Position numbers and translations under genes: made by a program | Notes under the pieces: generated by a model | The model's input: only the letters and a program-made list of their open reading frames with translations | Database searches by the model: none | What the model was told of the DNA's origin: nothing | In this document: in pieces, positions 27,252 through 35,468 of the stretch | Layout of the letters: each line of letters begins with the position of its first letter | How positions within the stretch are numbered: position 1 is the first letter of the stretch | Source of the DNA: Pseudonocardia sp. CNS-139 | GTDB taxonomy: Bacteria; Actinomycetota; Actinomycetes; Mycobacteriales; Pseudonocardiaceae | Direction of reading: 5' to 3' | NCBI GenBank assembly: GCA_001942415.1 | Contig: MKJX01000199.1 | Location: 1 to 44,907, forward strand | DNA: 44,907 nucleotides

Positions 27252-27800
27252 GTGAGGGTCGGGATCGCGCACCACTTCGGCTGGGCCGTGGCCGTCACGG
27301 CGTCGGACGACCACCGGGTCGTGGACCGCCGGCGCATCGAGCTGGTCGAGCCCGGCACGGCGACCGCCCCCGTCCACCATGAGGGCAAGGACCTCGACGA
27401 CGCGGCCGCCGCGGCGCTCGTCGCGGCCGTGCGGGCGTCCGCGGCCCGGGCGACGGCGGCCGCGCTGGGCGAGCTGGCCGCCGCCGTGCCCGCGCCGATC
27501 GTCTCGGTCTCGATCCGGGCCTGGCCGCCCGGCTTCCCCGACGACCTCGCCCGGCTGCGGCGCCCGCCGTACGAGGCCCGCGCCGACTCGGTGATGTACC
27601 TCCGGGTCCTGGACGACGCGGCCCGCGCCCGCGGCTGGGCCGTCCACCTCTTCGACGCCAAGAACGTCGAACGGCGGGCGGCCGCGATCCTGGGCGCCCG
27701 GGCCGGCGAGGTGCTGCACGGCCCGCGGGCGGCGCTGGGCCCGCCGTGGGGGAAGGACCACCGCGTCGCGCTGGCCGCGACCGTCGTGGCCGCCGGCTAA
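27252..27800 (+). CDS. Conserved hypothetical protein
   Basis: 182 residues from GTG 27252 (VGIAHHFGWAVAVTASDDHR). It continues VVDRRRIELVEPGTATAPVH and later LHGPRAALGPPWGKDHRVAL near the C-terminus. The pattern of an opening beta-strand with an Asp and a closing WGKDHR motif repeats in actinobacterial proteins I have seen described only as hypothetical. There is no signal peptide or membrane segment. It may share a transcript with the SDR gene 52 bases downstream. Confidence 0.75.
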   Translation: MRVGIAHHFGWAVAVTASDDHRVVDRRRIELVEPGTATAPVHHEGKDLDDAAAAALVAAVRASAARATAAALGELAAAVPAPIVSVSIRAWPPGFPDDLARLRRPPYEARADSVMYLRVLDDAARARGWAVHLFDAKNVERRAAAILGARAGEVLHGPRAALGPPWGKDHRVALAATVVAAG

Positions 27801-27852
27801 GTGCCCACAAGGAGGTATGGCCGCCGCGGCCCGGCGCCCGCACGATCGGCCC

Positions 27853-28803
27853 ATGGGCTACACCGAGGCCGACGTGCCCGACCTCACCGGCCGCACCGCG
27901 CTGGTGACCGGCGCGACCAGCGGGGTCGGGCTGCAGGTCGCGACCGTGCTCGCCGGGCGCGGCGCACGCGTGTTCGTCGCGTACCGCGACGCGGAGCGCG
28001 GCGACCGGGCGCTGCGGACGATCCGGGAGGCCGCGCCCGCGGCCGACGTGCGGCTGGTCGAGCTGGACCTGGCCCGGCTCGGCTCCGTCCGCCGGGGCGC
28101 CGCCGAGGTGGCCGCGCAGGCGCCGCAGCTGGACCTGCTCTTCGCCAACGCCGGGATCATGGCGACGCCGTACGCGGTGACGGCCGACGGCTTCGAGGCC
28201 CAGTTCGGCACCAACCACCTCGGTCACTTCGCGTTGACGGGGCTGGTGCTGCCCGCGCTGCTCGCAGCGCCGGCGGCGCGAGTGGTCGTCACGTCCAGCG
28301 TGGCCCACCACCCCGGCCGCGTCGGCTTCGACGACCTCATGTTCCAGCGGCGCCCGTACGAGCGCTGGCCCGCCTACAGCCAGAGCAAGCTGGCGAACCT
28401 GCTGTTCGCGTTCGAGCTGCAGCGCCGGCTGGCCGCGGCCGGGTCGCCCGCGCAGGCGCTCGGCGCGCACCCCGGCTACGTCGCCACCAACCTGCAGCTC
28501 GGCCCGTTCCGCGGCCGGCTGCCCGCGCTCGAACCGCTGGTGCAGCCGCTCTACCAGTTCGTGAACCGCACGCTCGGGGAGAAGCCGCAGGCCGGCGCCC
28601 GTCCGCTGCTCATGGCCGCGTTCGGCCCCGGCAGCCGGGGCGGGGACCACTTCGGGCCCAGCGGTCCGAACGAGTCGCGCGGCGCGCCCGGGCCGGCGCG
28701 CGTCGCCCCCGCCGCCCGTGACGAGGACGTCGCGCGCCGGCTGTGGACGGTGAGCGAGGAGCTGACCGGCGTGCACTACACGGCGCTGGCGCCGGCCGTC
28801 TGA
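27853..28803 (+). CDS. Short-chain dehydrogenase/reductase, retinol-dehydrogenase-like
   Basis: 316 residues from ATG 27853. The cofactor motif is ALVTGATSGVGLQVATVLAG, followed by LLFANAGIMATPYAVTADGF, FGTNHLGHFALTGL, the serine in VVTSSVAHHPGR and the YSQSKLANLLFAFEL active site. The long C-terminal part (YQFVNRTLGEKPQAGARPLL) is typical of the protochlorophyllide/retinol group. The substrate is unknown. The gene is intact. Confidence 0.9.
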   Translation: MGYTEADVPDLTGRTALVTGATSGVGLQVATVLAGRGARVFVAYRDAERGDRALRTIREAAPAADVRLVELDLARLGSVRRGAAEVAAQAPQLDLLFANAGIMATPYAVTADGFEAQFGTNHLGHFALTGLVLPALLAAPAARVVVTSSVAHHPGRVGFDDLMFQRRPYERWPAYSQSKLANLLFAFELQRRLAAAGSPAQALGAHPGYVATNLQLGPFRGRLPALEPLVQPLYQFVNRTLGEKPQAGARPLLMAAFGPGSRGGDHFGPSGPNESRGAPGPARVAPAARDEDVARRLWTVSEELTGVHYTALAPAV

Positions 28804-28857
28804 CGCCTGCCCGATCGGGCACCCGCACCGGCCCGCGCCGCCGCGCGCCCGGGGCGG

Positions 28858-29115
28858 CTACTCGCGTTCCCGGCGGGACAACCGCCGGTCGAGGGCCTCG
28901 ATCGCGCCGCTCAGCCACCACGCCGCGGCCGCGCAGACCAGTACGGCCACCCCGAACAGCTGCAGCTCCGGTGCCGAGACGACCAGCAGCACACCGACGA
29001 CAACAACCCCGAGGACAACACGAGGGTCGTCCCACCCGAGGCCGTTCGACAGCCGTTCCACGGCGGGCGGCCCGCCCGTGTCGTCCGGTTCGGGCGGCTT
29101 GTCCTTCGCCGTCAT
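28858..29115 (-). CDS. Small two-helix membrane protein
   Basis: 85 residues from ATG 29115, chosen because GGAGGTGTCC stands just upstream; the frame opens 15 codons earlier. It has two membrane helices, VVLGVVVVGVLLVVSAP and LFGVAVLVCAAAAWWLSGAI, then a basic tail, DRRLSRRERE. The function is unknown. A 14-bp motif shared with the ChrB promoter region lies 49 bases upstream of the start. Confidence 0.7.
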   Translation of the reverse strand: MTAKDKPPEPDDTGGPPAVERLSNGLGWDDPRVVLGVVVVGVLLVVSAPELQLFGVAVLVCAAAAWWLSGAIEALDRRLSRRERE

Positions 29116-29163
29116 GGACACCTCCGGTCGGTCCCGGTTCGGGCTGGTCGACGCCATCACACA

Positions 29164-29177
29164 GTAACCGTGGTTGC
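29164..29177. promoter_or_regulatory. Motif GTAACCGTGGTTGC, copy 1
   Basis: This 14-mer, containing the dyad AACC-GT-GGTT, occurs again at 33405-33418 before chrB. Shared sequence extends to GTAACCGTGGTTGC-R-TC. Here it lies between the small membrane protein gene and the importer operon. Confidence 0.5.
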
Positions 29178-29505
29178 ATCACACCAGCCCTCTCCGGCGC
29201 CGGCCGCCCGGGGTGGCACTGGTCACGCCGACGGCTCGGATTGTCCGGACCGAAGGCGTCCTCGATATGGACGATTCGGGCCGCTCGGCGCGTTCCCCGA
29301 ACGAATCCGCAGGTCAACGATCCGCGAAAAGAGCGGACAACCGATCTCCTTCCGGACGGACCCGGGAATGGAGAAGTCCGGACATTTCCGCGCCATCCCG
29401 CAAGGCGGACGGGTGGTTGTCGCGGCCGGGCGGCGGACGCACGATGAGCGCGTGTCGTCGACCGCACCGCCGCCCGCCGGGTCCCGGCGCGCGCCCGCGG
29501 AGTCG

Positions 29506-29586
29506 ATGACGGCGTTCCTCGTCCCGGACCTCGAACGGTTCTGGCCGTCGCGCCGGGGCCACGCCTTCGACGAGTTCTGTCGCTGA
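29506..29586 (+). CDS. Possible cysteine-ending leader peptide before the sulfonate-importer operon
   Basis: A 26-codon ORF from ATG 29506 ends in SRRGHAFDEFCR and stop. Actinobacterial sulfur-assimilation operons are often preceded by short Arg/Cys-containing leader ORFs that respond to cysteine supply. The RR-x-H segment and the cysteine just before the stop are reminiscent. The ribosome site is weak (GGAG close to the ATG), so this is a suggestion only. Confidence 0.3.
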   Translation: MTAFLVPDLERFWPSRRGHAFDEFCR

Positions 29587-29693
29587 CCTGCCGCACCGCC
29601 GGCTGACGCCGGGCCGCCCGGAGGCGCCCCCGCTCGCCGTGCCGCCGGCCTGCCGTCCCGGCTCCCACCCTCCCGAACGACTGGACCACCACC

Positions 29694-30785
29694 ATGCCCC
29701 GACTCCGTGCCCCCGCCCTCCTTGCGGCGGCCCTGGTGGCGTTGCTCGCCGCCACGGCATGCTCGCGTGCCGAGCCGGCACAGCCCGAGGCCGCCGCGCC
29801 GGTCGACGGCGGCGTCGCACCCGAGGTGCGGCTCGGCTACTTCCCGAACGTCACGCACGCCCCGGCGATCATCGGCGTCGAGCAGGGCTTCTTCGCCCAG
29901 GAGCTGGGCGGCACCACGCTCACCACGCAGACGTTCAACGCGGGCGGCGACGCCGTCAACGCGCTGCTCGGCGGCTCGCTCGACGTCACCTACATCGGCT
30001 CCGGCCCGGCGATCAACGCCTACGCCAAGTCCGAGGGCGGGGTCCGGCTCATCGCCGGGGCCACCGCGGGCGGCGCCCAGCTCGTCGTCCGCCCCGGGAT
30101 CACGAGCCCGGACCAGCTGCGCGGCCTGACGATCGCCACGCCGCAGCAGGGCAACACCCAGGACATCGCGCTGAAGAAGTGGCTGCCCGAGAACGGCCTG
30201 ACCGCCGGCGACGGCGCGCAGGACGTGCACATCGCGAACCTGGACAACCCGCGCACGCTCGACGCGTTCCGGCAGGGCAGCGTCGACGGCGGCTGGCTGC
30301 CGGAGCCGTGGAGCTCCCGGCTGGTCCTCGACGCCGGCGCGAGCGTGCTGCTGGACGAGCGCGACCTGTGGCCGGGCGGCGAGTTCCCGACCACGGTGAT
30401 GATCGTGCGGGCCGAGTTCCTGCAGCAGTACCCGCAGACCGTCGACGCGCTGCTGCGCGCCCACCTGCGGGCCATCGACCTCGCCAACGGCGACCAGGCA
30501 CAGGCGCGCACGATCGTCAACCAGGGCCTGCAGAAGCTCACCGGCAACGCGCTCGCCGACCCGGTGATCGAGCGGGCGTTCCAGAACATCACGCTGGACC
30601 CGGACCCGCTCGCCTCGACGTTCCCGCAGCTCGCGCAGGACAGCGTGACGGCCGGCATCACCGAGACCGCGACGGACCTGTCCGGGTTCGTCGACGTCAC
30701 CGCGCTCAACGCGCAGCTGCAGGCCGCCGGGAAGCCGGCGGTCGACGCAGCCGGGCTCGACCAGCCAGGAGGAATCGGCTCATGA
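29694..30785 (+). CDS. ssuA: ABC transporter substrate-binding lipoprotein, aliphatic sulfonate/taurine type (SsuA-like)
   Basis: 363 residues. The signal peptide ends in a lipobox, LLAATAC, so it is a lipid-anchored binding protein. The SsuA/TauA/NrtA fold is shown by VRLGYFPNVTHAPAIIGVEQ, NALLGGSLDVTYIGSGPAIN and VDGGWLPEPWSSRLV. It starts an operon of three overlapping genes. A sulfonate or sulfate-ester ligand is the family's usual cargo; nitrate, thiamine precursor or other anion is less likely. No SsuD monooxygenase is in the window. Confidence 0.87.
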   Translation: MPRLRAPALLAAALVALLAATACSRAEPAQPEAAAPVDGGVAPEVRLGYFPNVTHAPAIIGVEQGFFAQELGGTTLTTQTFNAGGDAVNALLGGSLDVTYIGSGPAINAYAKSEGGVRLIAGATAGGAQLVVRPGITSPDQLRGLTIATPQQGNTQDIALKKWLPENGLTAGDGAQDVHIANLDNPRTLDAFRQGSVDGGWLPEPWSSRLVLDAGASVLLDERDLWPGGEFPTTVMIVRAEFLQQYPQTVDALLRAHLRAIDLANGDQAQARTIVNQGLQKLTGNALADPVIERAFQNITLDPDPLASTFPQLAQDSVTAGITETATDLSGFVDVTALNAQLQAAGKPAVDAAGLDQPGGIGS

Positions 30786-31573
30786 CCTCGACGCTCGAAC
30801 GCCCCGTCGGCACCGACCGGCGGGTCGCCGTCGACCTCCAGGGAGTCGGCAAGGTCTTCGGCCGCGGGCCGGACGCCGTGACCGCGCTGCGGGGCGTCGA
30901 CCTGCGGGTGCGCCCCGGCGAGTTCGTGGTGCTGCTCGGTGCCTCGGGCTGCGGCAAGACCACCCTGCTGAACCTCGTCGCCGGGCTGGAGGCGGCCACG
31001 TCCGGCACCGTCGCGGTCGCCAGCCGGCGCCCGGCCGTCATGTTCCAGGAGCCCGCGCTCATGCCGTGGCTGGACGCCGGGCGCAACGTGGAGCTGCCGC
31101 TGCGGCTGGCCGGTGTCGGCCGGGCGGCCCGGCGGGCACGCGCCGCCGAGCTGCTCGACCTCGTCCGGCTCACCGGGCTGGCCCGCAAGCGCCCGCACGA
31201 GCTGTCGGGCGGGATGCGCCAGCGCGTCGCGCTCGCCCGGGCCCTCGCCGCCACCACGAACACCGACACCGACGGCGGCGGGCTCCTCCTCATGGACGAG
31301 CCGTTCGCCGCGCTCGACGCGATCACCCGCGACTTCCTGCAGGGCGAGCTGCAGCGGATCTGGCGCGCCACCCGGCCCGCGGTCCTGTTCGTCACGCACG
31401 ACGTGCGCGAGGCCGTCCGTCTCGGGGAGCGGGTCGTGCTGCTGTCGTCGCGGCCGGGCACGGTGGTCGGCGAGTGGGCCGTGGACGGCGTGGACGGTGC
31501 CGACCGCGAGCAGCTCACCGACGAGATCACCGGGCGGCTGCGGGAGGTGATCTCCACCCATGCCCGCCCCTGA
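30782..31573 (+). CDS. ssuB: ABC transporter ATP-binding protein, SsuB type
   Basis: 263 residues from ATG 30782, overlapping the SsuA stop. Walker A is GASGCGKTTLL, the Q-loop is in VMFQEPALMPW, the signature is LSGGMRQRVALARAL and Walker B is LLLMDEPFAALD, then the histidine switch FVTHDVREAVRL. It energises the importer made with the flanking genes. The gene is intact. Confidence 0.92.
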   Translation: MTSTLERPVGTDRRVAVDLQGVGKVFGRGPDAVTALRGVDLRVRPGEFVVLLGASGCGKTTLLNLVAGLEAATSGTVAVASRRPAVMFQEPALMPWLDAGRNVELPLRLAGVGRAARRARAAELLDLVRLTGLARKRPHELSGGMRQRVALARALAATTNTDTDGGGLLLMDEPFAALDAITRDFLQGELQRIWRATRPAVLFVTHDVREAVRLGERVVLLSSRPGTVVGEWAVDGVDGADREQLTDEITGRLREVISTHARP

Positions 31574-32456
31574 CGTCCTCGACGGGGACCGGCCGGGCGT
31601 CGACACCGCGGCCGTCGGGGCCGGGCTCGACGCCCTCGACACCCCCACCGAGCAGCGCAGACCCGTGCTGCGGCGGGTGCTCGCCGGCGGCGTGCCGCCG
31701 CTCGTCGCCGTGGTGCTGTTCCTGGCCGTGTGGCAGGCGGTGTGGGCCTCGGCGTTCTACCCCGAGTACCAGCTCCCGGCCCCGCTCGCCGTGTGGCACG
31801 AGTTCGCCCGCACCGTGGAGGACGGCCGCATCTGGGGCATCGTCTGGAACTCGGTGCACCGCGCCGTCCTGGGCTTCCTCGCGTCCGTCGCCATCGCGAC
31901 GCCGCTGGGCCTGCTCGTCGCGAAGGTCCCCGTGGTGCGGGCGTCGATCGGGCCCCTGCTGGCCGGCATGCAGAGCCTGCCGTCCGTCGCGTGGGTGCCC
32001 GCCGCGGTGCTGTGGTTCGGGCTGACCGACGCCACGATCTACTTCGTCGTGCTGCTCGGCGCCATCCCGTCGATCGCGAACGGGCTGGTCGCGGGCATCG
32101 ACCAGGTGCCGCCGATCCTGCCGCGCGTCGGTCAGGTGATGGGCGCCGGCCGGTTCGACGCGGCCCGGCTCATCCTGCTGCCCGCCGCCCTGCCCGGCTA
32201 CCTGGCCGGCTGCAAGCAGGGCTGGGCGTTCTCGTGGCGCTCGCTGATGGCCGCCGAGATCATCGCGACGTCCCCGCAGCTCGGCATCGGCCTGGGCGCG
32301 TACCTCAAGGAGGGCAGCGACTTCAACAGCATGCCCGGGGTCATCGCCGCGATCTTCCTGATCCTGCTCGTGGGCGTCGGGATCGAGCTGCTGGCGTTCC
32401 GGCCGCTGGAGCGGCGCATCCTGCGGGCCCGCGGGCTCGCCGCCGGTGACCGGTGA
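31560..32456 (+). CDS. ssuC: ABC transporter permease, SsuC type
   Basis: 298 residues from ATG 31560, overlapping the ATPase gene by 14 bases. About six membrane segments are visible, including LVAVVLFLAVWQAVWASAFY. The ATPase-contact EAA loop reads MGAGRFDAARLILLPAALPG. The gene ends in a triple CCGGTGA repeat and converges on the ChrB gene. It is the membrane channel of the sulfonate-type importer. Confidence 0.9.
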   Translation: MPAPDVLDGDRPGVDTAAVGAGLDALDTPTEQRRPVLRRVLAGGVPPLVAVVLFLAVWQAVWASAFYPEYQLPAPLAVWHEFARTVEDGRIWGIVWNSVHRAVLGFLASVAIATPLGLLVAKVPVVRASIGPLLAGMQSLPSVAWVPAAVLWFGLTDATIYFVVLLGAIPSIANGLVAGIDQVPPILPRVGQVMGAGRFDAARLILLPAALPGYLAGCKQGWAFSWRSLMAAEIIATSPQLGIGLGAYLKEGSDFNSMPGVIAAIFLILLVGVGIELLAFRPLERRILRARGLAAGDR

Positions 32457-32466
32457 CCGGTGACCA

Positions 32467-32910
32467 CTACGCAGGCGGGTGGCCGAGCAGCACCGCGCGC
32501 CTGAAGTACTCGTAGAGGCCGTCGAACATCGGCCCGGTGATCGCCAGCACCCCGTCGTCGTCCACGGTCATCGACAGCCCGCGCAGCACCGCGTCGAGGC
32601 CGGGCGCCTCGGGCGCGTCGAACCGGTCGTCCTCCAGGTCGGCCTCGTGCACCGCCTCGGCGAGCTTCCAGAGCACCGGGTCGGTGAGGTCGTAGCGGCG
32701 CAGCAGCGTCTCGAACGTGCAGTCCTGCCCGCCGTCGCGGGGCTGGTGGCCGAGCGCCACACCGCGCATGTCGAACGGCGTGGCGTCGGCGGGTACCTCG
32801 GACCGGTCGGCCACGAACACGAACGTCGCGTCCGCGTCGACGAACCGGCGGATCAGCCACGCCGTCGCGGCCCGGTCGATGTGCACCCCGCGCCGCGTCG
32901 CCCACCTCAT
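32467..32910 (-). CDS. ChrB C-terminal domain protein (chromate resistance)
   Basis: 147 residues from ATG 32910. It opens MRWATRRGVHIDRAATAWLI and continues RRFVDADATFVFV and GGQDCTFETLLRRYDLTDPV, the conserved ChrB C-terminal domain. In chromate-resistant bacteria ChrB is a chromate-sensing regulator with this domain fused to the N-terminal one; here the two are separate genes overlapping by ATGA. There is no ChrA transporter in the window. Confidence 0.85.
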   Translation of the reverse strand: MRWATRRGVHIDRAATAWLIRRFVDADATFVFVADRSEVPADATPFDMRGVALGHQPRDGGQDCTFETLLRRYDLTDPVLWKLAEAVHEADLEDDRFDAPEAPGLDAVLRGLSMTVDDDGVLAITGPMFDGLYEYFRRAVLLGHPPA

Positions 32911-33395
32911 GCCGGCCCACCCGTGCGCCCGGCCGCGGCGTCGGCGGCGTCGGCGAGGCGGCGCACCGCCCGGCGGGCGACCTCCCGCTCCGGCGGCGGG
33001 AAGTGGTCGCGCCGCTCGATCCGCCGCAGCTCCGCCCGCAGCCGCCGCAGCGTCCCGGGCAGCGCCGCGTCCGACGTCGCCGCGCCGGCCTGCTCGCAGA
33101 GGCTGCGGTACTCCTGCGCCCGCGCGGCCGCCATCTCGGCCGCGATCCGCCGCTCCTGCGCGACCGACTCGGGCCGCGCCGTCCACAGCGTCGCCGAGCC
33201 GCCCGCCTGCTCCACGTCCTCGGCCACCCACTCCAGCTGCTCCCGGGTGCGGGCGTCGGCGGGCAGCGCCACCAGCCCGTCGCCCACCTGCGCCACCCCG
33301 AGCCGCTTCAGCTTCCGCCACACCGCGATCCGCGGCGTCGACGGCTCCCGCGGCACGCGGTAGCTCATCAGCACCCACTCCCCCGGACCCGCCAC
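32907..33395 (-). CDS. ChrB N-terminal domain protein
   Basis: 162 residues from GTG 33395, chosen because WVLMSYRVPREPSTPRIAVW belongs to the domain; ATG 33368 would cut it. The rest has KLKRLGVAQVGDGLVALP and a long helical tail. It overlaps the start of the C-terminal-domain gene, so the two products are made together and probably associate. The motif GTAACCGTGGTTGC lies 10 bases upstream of the start, well placed for autoregulation. Confidence 0.85.
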   Translation of the reverse strand: MAGPGEWVLMSYRVPREPSTPRIAVWRKLKRLGVAQVGDGLVALPADARTREQLEWVAEDVEQAGGSATLWTARPESVAQERRIAAEMAAARAQEYRSLCEQAGAATSDAALPGTLRRLRAELRRIERRDHFPPPEREVARRAVRRLADAADAAAGRTGGPA

Positions 33396-33404
33396 GGCGG
33401 CAAC

Positions 33405-33418
33405 GTAACCGTGGTTGC
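33405..33418. promoter_or_regulatory. Motif GTAACCGTGGTTGC, copy 2
   Basis: Identical to 29164-29177. It sits between the ChrB pair (start 33395) and the divergent gene at 33558 and is a candidate binding site for ChrB or another regulator. Confidence 0.55.
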
Positions 33419-33557
33419 GTCGAACTGCAAGCCCGTCGATGTGACAGGGAACGCAGGAAAGCGCAGCTCCGGGCACCGTGGGGAGCACCTGTCGGAATCC
33501 GCGCCGGCCGGACGACGTAGGGGCGAGGTGCACCCACCGCTCCCGAAGGAGAAGACG

Positions 33558-33905
33558 ATGAAGTTCGCCCTGCTCTACGTCTACGACCCGACCGAGACCT
33601 CGCCCACCGAGGGCGAGATCGCCGACTGGGTCGCCCTGGACGACCAGCTCAAGGCCGACGGCGTGGTCGTGCTCGGCGAGGGCTTCCACTCCCGCGACGA
33701 GGCCCGGGTCGTCCGGGTCCGCGACGGCGCCACCGCCGTGGCCACCGAGCCCACCGCCCCCGCCGCGCACACGGTCGCCGGCTTCTACGTCCTCGACGTC
33801 CCGTCGGTCGAGGCCGCCACCGAGATCGCGGCCCGCATCCCCACGGCCGGCTACGGTTACGTCGAGGTCCGCCGGGTCGTGGACTTCGACAACTGGCCCG
33901 ACTGA
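33558..33905 (+). CDS. YCII-related (DGPF) domain protein
   Basis: 115 residues from ATG 33558 behind GAAGGAGA. The domain shows as MKFALLYVYDPTETSPTEGE, LDDQLKADGVVVLGEGF and a C-terminal GYGYVEVRRVVDF. These small ferredoxin-like proteins are often found near sigma factors or enzymes and have no settled function; some keep a His-Asp pair for catalysis. The gene is intact and ends in a strong hairpin. Confidence 0.85.
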   Translation: MKFALLYVYDPTETSPTEGEIADWVALDDQLKADGVVVLGEGFHSRDEARVVRVRDGATAVATEPTAPAAHTVAGFYVLDVPSVEAATEIAARIPTAGYGYVEVRRVVDFDNWPD

Positions 33906-33916
33906 TCCCCGGCGTT

Positions 33917-33946
33917 CCGCCCGCCGGCGACGTGGCCGGCGGGCGG
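33917..33946. terminator. Bidirectional hairpin between convergent transcription units
   Basis: CCGCCCGCCGGC (33917-33928) and its complement at 33935-33946 form a perfect 12-bp stem with a 6-base loop. It separates the YCII gene from the end of the nitrile hydratase operon. Confidence 0.75.
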
Positions 33947-33986
33947 AGACCCGGGCTCGCCGAGCCGTCGACGGCGGCCCGGCGGC

Positions 33987-35398
33987 TCACCTGTCGGGCA
34001 TCGCCTGGAAGGCGGCGTGCGCGCGGAGGCGAGATGCAGCTGCTGCTGGTCGCCGCCGGCGGTGATGGTGCCGCGGGGCAGCTCGAAGCGCCCCCGCCAG
34101 ATCTCGTCCGCGACCCGGCCCGGTTCCGTGCTCCGCGCCCGCCGCGCGGCGATCGCCCAGACGACGATCGCCTCGAAGGCCGATTCGGACAGGCTCGACA
34201 ACGGCGGGGCCCAGCGGCCGAACCGGCTGCGGTAGCGCTCCAGCAGGGTCCCGTTGCGGTCGGTCTGCAGGTGCTGGAAGTAGCCGGCGACGCCGTAGAT
34301 CCCGTTCGACGCGTCGGCGCCGATCCGTTCCAGCGTGGCCTCGTCCATCGCGGGCCCGAGGCTGACGGTGCGGTCGCGGAGCCCCATCGCGTGCGACTGC
34401 CGTTCGAACGCCGCCGAGTCGGCGCCGACGAAGGTGTTCAGCACGATGTCGGCGTCGGACGCGGCGATGTCCTCGATGAGCGGGGTGAAGTCGCGGGCCC
34501 CGAGCGGGGCGTAGCGCTCCCCGACCAGCACCGCGCCGCTGGGCGGCAGGACCGACCTGGCGACGGAGTTGACCGCGCGCGGCCACACGTAGTCGTTCCC
34601 GGCGAGGAACCACCGCCGCCCGCCGACGGTGCGCATCAGCGGGCCCGCGGCCCGCGTGAGCTGGGTGGCCGGGCGTTCACCGAGGCGGACCCGCAGACGC
34701 GACTCCCCGCCGCCCTCGTTCATGTTCGTCAGGACGACCAGGACGTCCTGACCGGCGAGCGCGGCCGCGACGGCGTCGTAGGTCGCCGAGGTGGTCATCA
34801 GGAAGATCGTCCGGCATCCGGCGCGGGCCAGGCGCAGGGCTTCGATCACACCCGTGCCCGGATCGGTGGCGTCGTCGGCGTGCAGGAGCTCGACGGGCCC
34901 GCCCTCGATCCCGCCCTCGGCGTTGATCTCCTCGACGGCCAGCGTCGCCACGTTCCCGGCGGCCGCGGCGAAGAAGCTCCCGGTGCCGGATCGGCTGGTC
35001 AGCAGCCCGATGCGGGGGCCGCTCGCCGGGTACAGGGGAACGGGGTAACCGCGCCTGCGCAGCAGCCACCCCAGACCCTGCTCGTCCAGCTCGGCGTCCA
35101 GCCTGATCCGGGTGCCGGCCGGGACCGGAGCGAAGCGCAGCCGGATGCGCCCGCGCCACGGCTGGTCGTGGGTGATCGAGATCAGCCGGGGGCGGCGCAG
35201 CCCGCTGATCCGGCCCAGGATGTCGACCGGCGGACCACCGCCGATCGGGGCCCGCAGGGTCACCACCGAACCCAGCGCGACCCGGTCGCACGCGGCACCG
35301 AACAGCCAGCCCCCCTCGCCGACCCGGCCGAACTGGTCGAACACGATCTCGGGCGGAACCGCGGCGGAGTCCTCGGCGGTGACGGCGAGTGTGCCCAC
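33987..35398 (-). CDS. Putative amide sensor: SRPBCC domain fused to an AmiC-like ligand-binding domain, one frame break
   Basis: About 471 residues from GTG 35398. Residues 1 to about 145 resemble a SRPBCC ligand-binding domain (VFDQFGRVGEGGWLFGAACD, RIRLRFAPVPAGTRIRLDAE). From about 155 a type I periplasmic-binding fold begins, RIGLLTSRSGTGSFFAAAA, with VEEINAEGGIEGGPVELLHA and RRWFLAGNDYVWPRA, as in AmiC and the NhhC/NhlC nitrile hydratase regulators of Rhodococcus rhodochrous J1. There is no signal peptide, so it is cytoplasmic, as expected of a sensor. A base is missing near 34022; the end becomes LRAHAAFQAMPDR. It is the last gene of the operon and probably binds the amide inducer and acts with the ArsR protein. 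Confidence 0.83.
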
Positions 35399-35468
35399 GA
35401 CTGTCCTGATCAGCTAGGAGGGTTCTTCAGCGCGCTCCTTGTGGGAACCTTGCCGGCCGGGGCGCCGG

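Larger units (their letters stand above)
29116..29693. other. Intergenic region upstream of the sulfonate-importer operon
   Basis: About 580 bases with no long gene. It holds the motif at 29164-29177, three copies of TCCGGAC (29244, 29351 and 29377), and a possible 26-codon leader ORF listed separately. Confidence 0.5.

Noticed and set aside
29170..29505. Open frames before the SsuA gene as protein-coding genes
   Set aside because: They have poor third-position bias, run through repeats of TCCGGAC and resemble no family. Only the short ORF at 29506 is kept, as a low-confidence leader.
32440..32465. Triple CCGGTGA repeat at the ssuC stop as a regulatory element
   Set aside because: It is three copies of 7 bases at the gene end with no dyad and no promoter nearby. 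Simple slippage is enough to explain it.
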